Shown: positions 13,051-14,841 of the stretch, piece after piece
Numbering within the stretch: position 1 is the first letter of the stretch
Layout of the letters: every line of letters begins with the position of its first letter
Position numbers and translations under genes: made by a program
Notes under the pieces: generated by a model
Seen by the model: only the letters and a program-made list of their open reading frames with translations
Databases searched by the model: none
Told to the model about the DNA's origin: nothing
Assembly: GCA_003552745.1 (NCBI GenBank)
Contig: PUOG01000119.1
Location: 1-14,841, forward strand
Direction: 5' to 3'
Origin: Spirochaetaceae bacterium
GTDB lineage: Bacteria > Spirochaetota > Spirochaetia > DSM-27196 > SKKC01
DNA: 14,841 nucleotides

Positions 13051-14193
13051 ATGAAGAGATCAATCACCCGGATATCGGCACTTATCATATTCGGCATATT
13101 CGCTCCCGTCTCAACCTTTGCCGAACTGAGTATCGATCCGTTTCCCCTGATCTGGGGAGCCGGAGCACAGCTGGGGTACCGGTTCGGCGACGACCGTCTT
13201 CCTACTACCGCAGAGTTCGGTGCCGCCGCGGCGATCAGCACATCAGGATATTTTCGAGGTCCCGACGCCTCACCCTATTCGGGCGATCTGGAGGATTTTG
13301 ACCCCGGTCAGGCGCCGTACTTCTCACGGCGCATGATCTGGTGGAATACCGGTATCCGTCAGAGAGTTATCGCCGCCGAAGAGTCGGGGGATCTCTTCCT
13401 CGATCTCTTCTTCCGCTATGTGGGAATGCGGGAATGGCATGTTGATGATGATGAACAGCCTCAGCTTCTTTTCGAGAGCGATATACCGCTCTCCGAACGC
13501 GATGGACAGTGGCTGAATACCGTGCGGGTCGGCGTAGAGGTCGGGAGTATGCTCCGGTCGGAGATCAGCGGCGCCAGACGAGGATGGGACGGCCACATTA
13601 CCGTCGAATGGGGTCCGGGCTTTCTCGCCAATCGCGTGGTCGGCGAAGCGGATTTCGCCAGAATCGGCTCGCAGTTGCGCGGTTTCGTCCCTTTGTACGA
13701 GGCGCTACCGCGAATACCGGAGGGGAACGGCGAGAAACTGAATCGTTTCGCACTGTACGCGGGCGCATACGCCGCCGCAGATTACGCATGGGGCGAGCGC
13801 GTACCGCTGTCGGCTCGACGTTCGATCGTCGGCCCACTTTTCGACCAAAGCGGACTCGGCGGAAGTGTCCGCGGCTACGAGGCGGGTCGCTACGATGCGC
13901 AGTTCAAGCTCGCCGGATCGCTCGAGTTGCGCGCGGTCCTTCCGGCGATAGCTCGCCCCGACGTGCTTCCGGGACTTGTCGCCTACTTCGATGCGGGCAC
14001 ATACCGCGGATTCGACGATTATGAGGCAGGAGCCGGGTTGAGCGGCACCGCATATGGCGTCGGTGGCGGTATCTCGATCAGCCTCTTTGACGCGGCAACA
14101 CTCGTATTCTACACACAAGCCGCACTCGACGAGCCGCTTGTCACCGGTGACCGGATAACGCCGTTCGCTATCGGATTCGGCTACCACTTCTAG
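13051..14193 (+). CDS. Outer-membrane beta-barrel protein with Omp85-like motif
   Basis: A 380-residue protein with a signal peptide (MKRSITR, hydrophobic core, likely cleavage after STFA at residue 24). The rest alternates polar and hydrophobic residues with many Gly and aromatics, and ends in GYHF with a terminal Phe, the usual signal for BAM-dependent insertion. LGGSVRGYEAGRYDAQFKLA (269-288) followed by ELRAVLP matches the VRGF/Y motif of the L6 loop and the next strand in Omp85/BamA and TpsB barrels. No POTRA domain precedes the barrel; the mature protein goes straight into strands, so it would be a barrel-only Omp85 relative or a look-alike. The phosphohexomutase gene follows after 7 nt and may be co-transcribed. 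The cargo or ligand cannot be read from sequence. Confidence 0.8.
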   Translation: MKRSITRISALIIFGIFAPVSTFAELSIDPFPLIWGAGAQLGYRFGDDRLPTTAEFGAAAAISTSGYFRGPDASPYSGDLEDFDPGQAPYFSRRMIWWNTGIRQRVIAAEESGDLFLDLFFRYVGMREWHVDDDEQPQLLFESDIPLSERDGQWLNTVRVGVEVGSMLRSEISGARRGWDGHITVEWGPGFLANRVVGEADFARIGSQLRGFVPLYEALPRIPEGNGEKLNRFALYAGAYAAADYAWGERVPLSARRSIVGPLFDQSGLGGSVRGYEAGRYDAQFKLAGSLELRAVLPAIARPDVLPGLVAYFDAGTYRGFDDYEAGAGLSGTAYGVGGGISISLFDAATLVFYTQAALDEPLVTGDRITPFAIGFGYHF

Positions 14194-14200
14194 GTGCGGG

Positions 14201-14841
14201 ATGGGTTGGCAGGTGAGCTTGAGTACACCAGGTCCACATATAGAAGTCGGTCCGGCCGGCGTAGCTTCCGACGGAATTGTATCGATATCGCCGTCCCGCG
14301 CTCCCATCACCGAGCACCAACGGGTGTATGATTCCGAGATCCGTGACGAAGCGTCCGCAATGGTGCGAAGCATTTCGGGCTGGCGCGCGGTCTTCGGCGA
14401 TTCCGAGCGCGCCCTCACGACCGGAATCGTGCCGTCGAAGCGCTACGTCGGCGCCGCGATGGCTCTTGCGTTCGTCCGATTCCTCCGCGAACGCGAACGG
14501 ACCGGAGCGATCGTTGTAGCGTGTGACGGTCGCCCGACAGGTCCTCTCCTCTGCGATGTTATGATCCGTGTGTTTCTCTCGCTCGAGATGCGGGTCGTTT
14601 TCCTAGGCGTCTCCTCGAGCCCCGAGACGGTTGCCTTTGCCTCGTCGGAGTCAGACGTGGCGGGTGTCTGTTACATCACCGCCAGCCACAATCCGCCGGG
14701 CTTTAACGGTGCGAAATGGGGTGACCGGGATGGACGCGTGCTCCGTGCCGACGACGCCCGCGAGCTTTCGAAGCTATTCGAGTCGATCCTGGGGCAGCCT
14801 GAAGTCGCAGAGAATCTGCGACGGCTGGTCGTCCACTGTCC
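14201..14841 (+). CDS. Phosphoglucomutase/phosphomannomutase, 5' part (cut by window end)
   Basis: The frame is open to the window edge, giving 213 complete codons. It belongs to the alpha-D-phosphohexomutase superfamily, which interconverts 1-phospho and 6-phospho hexoses: the phosphoserine loop TASHNPPGFNG is present with S162 as the catalytic Ser, preceded by IVVACDGRPTG (matching the V.GRD.R segment) and VFLGVSSSPETVAFA. The N-terminal region has SGWRAVFGDS (59-68), where most relatives have FGTSGLRG; I associate this SGWR form with spirochaete mutases. The ATG at 14201 is 7 nt after the barrel gene stop with a weak GGTG-type SD; the ATG at 14360 (residue 54) is a good alternative, as the first 53 residues are not typical of the family. 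It supplies sugar phosphates for cell-envelope or nucleotide-sugar synthesis. Confidence 0.88.
   Translation, partial: MGWQVSLSTPGPHIEVGPAGVASDGIVSISPSRAPITEHQRVYDSEIRDEASAMVRSISGWRAVFGDSERALTTGIVPSKRYVGAAMALAFVRFLRERERTGAIVVACDGRPTGPLLCDVMIRVFLSLEMRVVFLGVSSSPETVAFASSESDVAGVCYITASHNPPGFNGAKWGDRDGRVLRADDARELSKLFESILGQPEVAENLRRLVVHC

Noticed and set aside
13705..14418. Minus-strand frame of 237 codons spanning the barrel and mutase genes.
   Set aside because: It is antisense to two supported genes, with no family pattern and no plausible start signals.
1..14841. Search by eye for tRNA, rRNA, CRISPR repeats, transposases, integrases and direct repeats.
   Set aside because: None seen; all gaps are under 130 bp and the genes share similar composition, so there is no sign of a mobile element.

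Overview
The window is about 14.8 kb of moderately GC-rich bacterial DNA carrying 12 confident protein genes, with short gaps and no RNA genes, insertion sequences or CRISPR. It looks chromosomal and comes from a diderm bacterium, since it encodes an outer-membrane barrel ending in Phe. A spirochaete (Spirochaetaceae-like) is my best guess. The main reason is the phosphohexomutase at the right edge, whose N-terminus carries an SGWR segment that I associate with spirochaete mutases. The REC-rich two-component pair and the Na+/phosphate transporter fit but do not prove it.

Left part (1-5800): a secreted protein of unknown function (36-824) and a GTP cyclohydrolase II (ribA, 891-1637, minus strand) converge on a strong hairpin. 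Divergent from ribA is a tightly packed operon of five genes: a stand-alone RibD-type reductase, a zinc-less MDR dehydrogenase, a 6-pyruvoyl-tetrahydropterin synthase (PTPS/QueD) homologue, a GT4 glycosyltransferase and an FkbM methyltransferase. Its four junctions are an 8-nt overlap, a 17-nt gap with a strong Shine-Dalgarno (SD) site, a TTGA overlap and a GTGA overlap. Together ribA and the operon look like a pathway that opens GTP, remodels the pyrimidine or pterin, and then adds and methylates a sugar. The PTPS homologue keeps the zinc histidines and the pterin-anchoring Glu but lacks the catalytic Cys and His, so the chemistry is probably not standard queuosine or biopterin synthesis. This is the most interesting part of the window.

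Middle (5752-9237): a RidA-family enamine deaminase and a Na+/Pi cotransporter with a PhoU-like tail form a two-gene minus-strand operon, which overlaps the methyltransferase tail to tail by 49 bp. A divergent MFS exporter follows. Its promoter contains two dyads, one filling the -35/-10 spacer.

Right part (9250-14841): a response regulator (REC, STAS-like domain, REC) and a soluble hybrid histidine kinase (PAS, HisKA, HATPase, REC, REC, HPt) overlap by one base and form a phosphorelay pair. Divergent from them is an outer-membrane barrel with an Omp85-like VRGYE motif but no POTRA domains, followed after 7 nt by the start of a phosphoglucomutase/phosphomannomutase cut by the window edge.

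Three plus-strand genes that begin transcription units (1738, 7951, 13051) lack an SD and sit only about 7-9 nt after the start site predicted from a sigma70-like promoter, so they may have very short leaders. All promoter, function and lineage statements come from reading the sequence by eye, without database searches.
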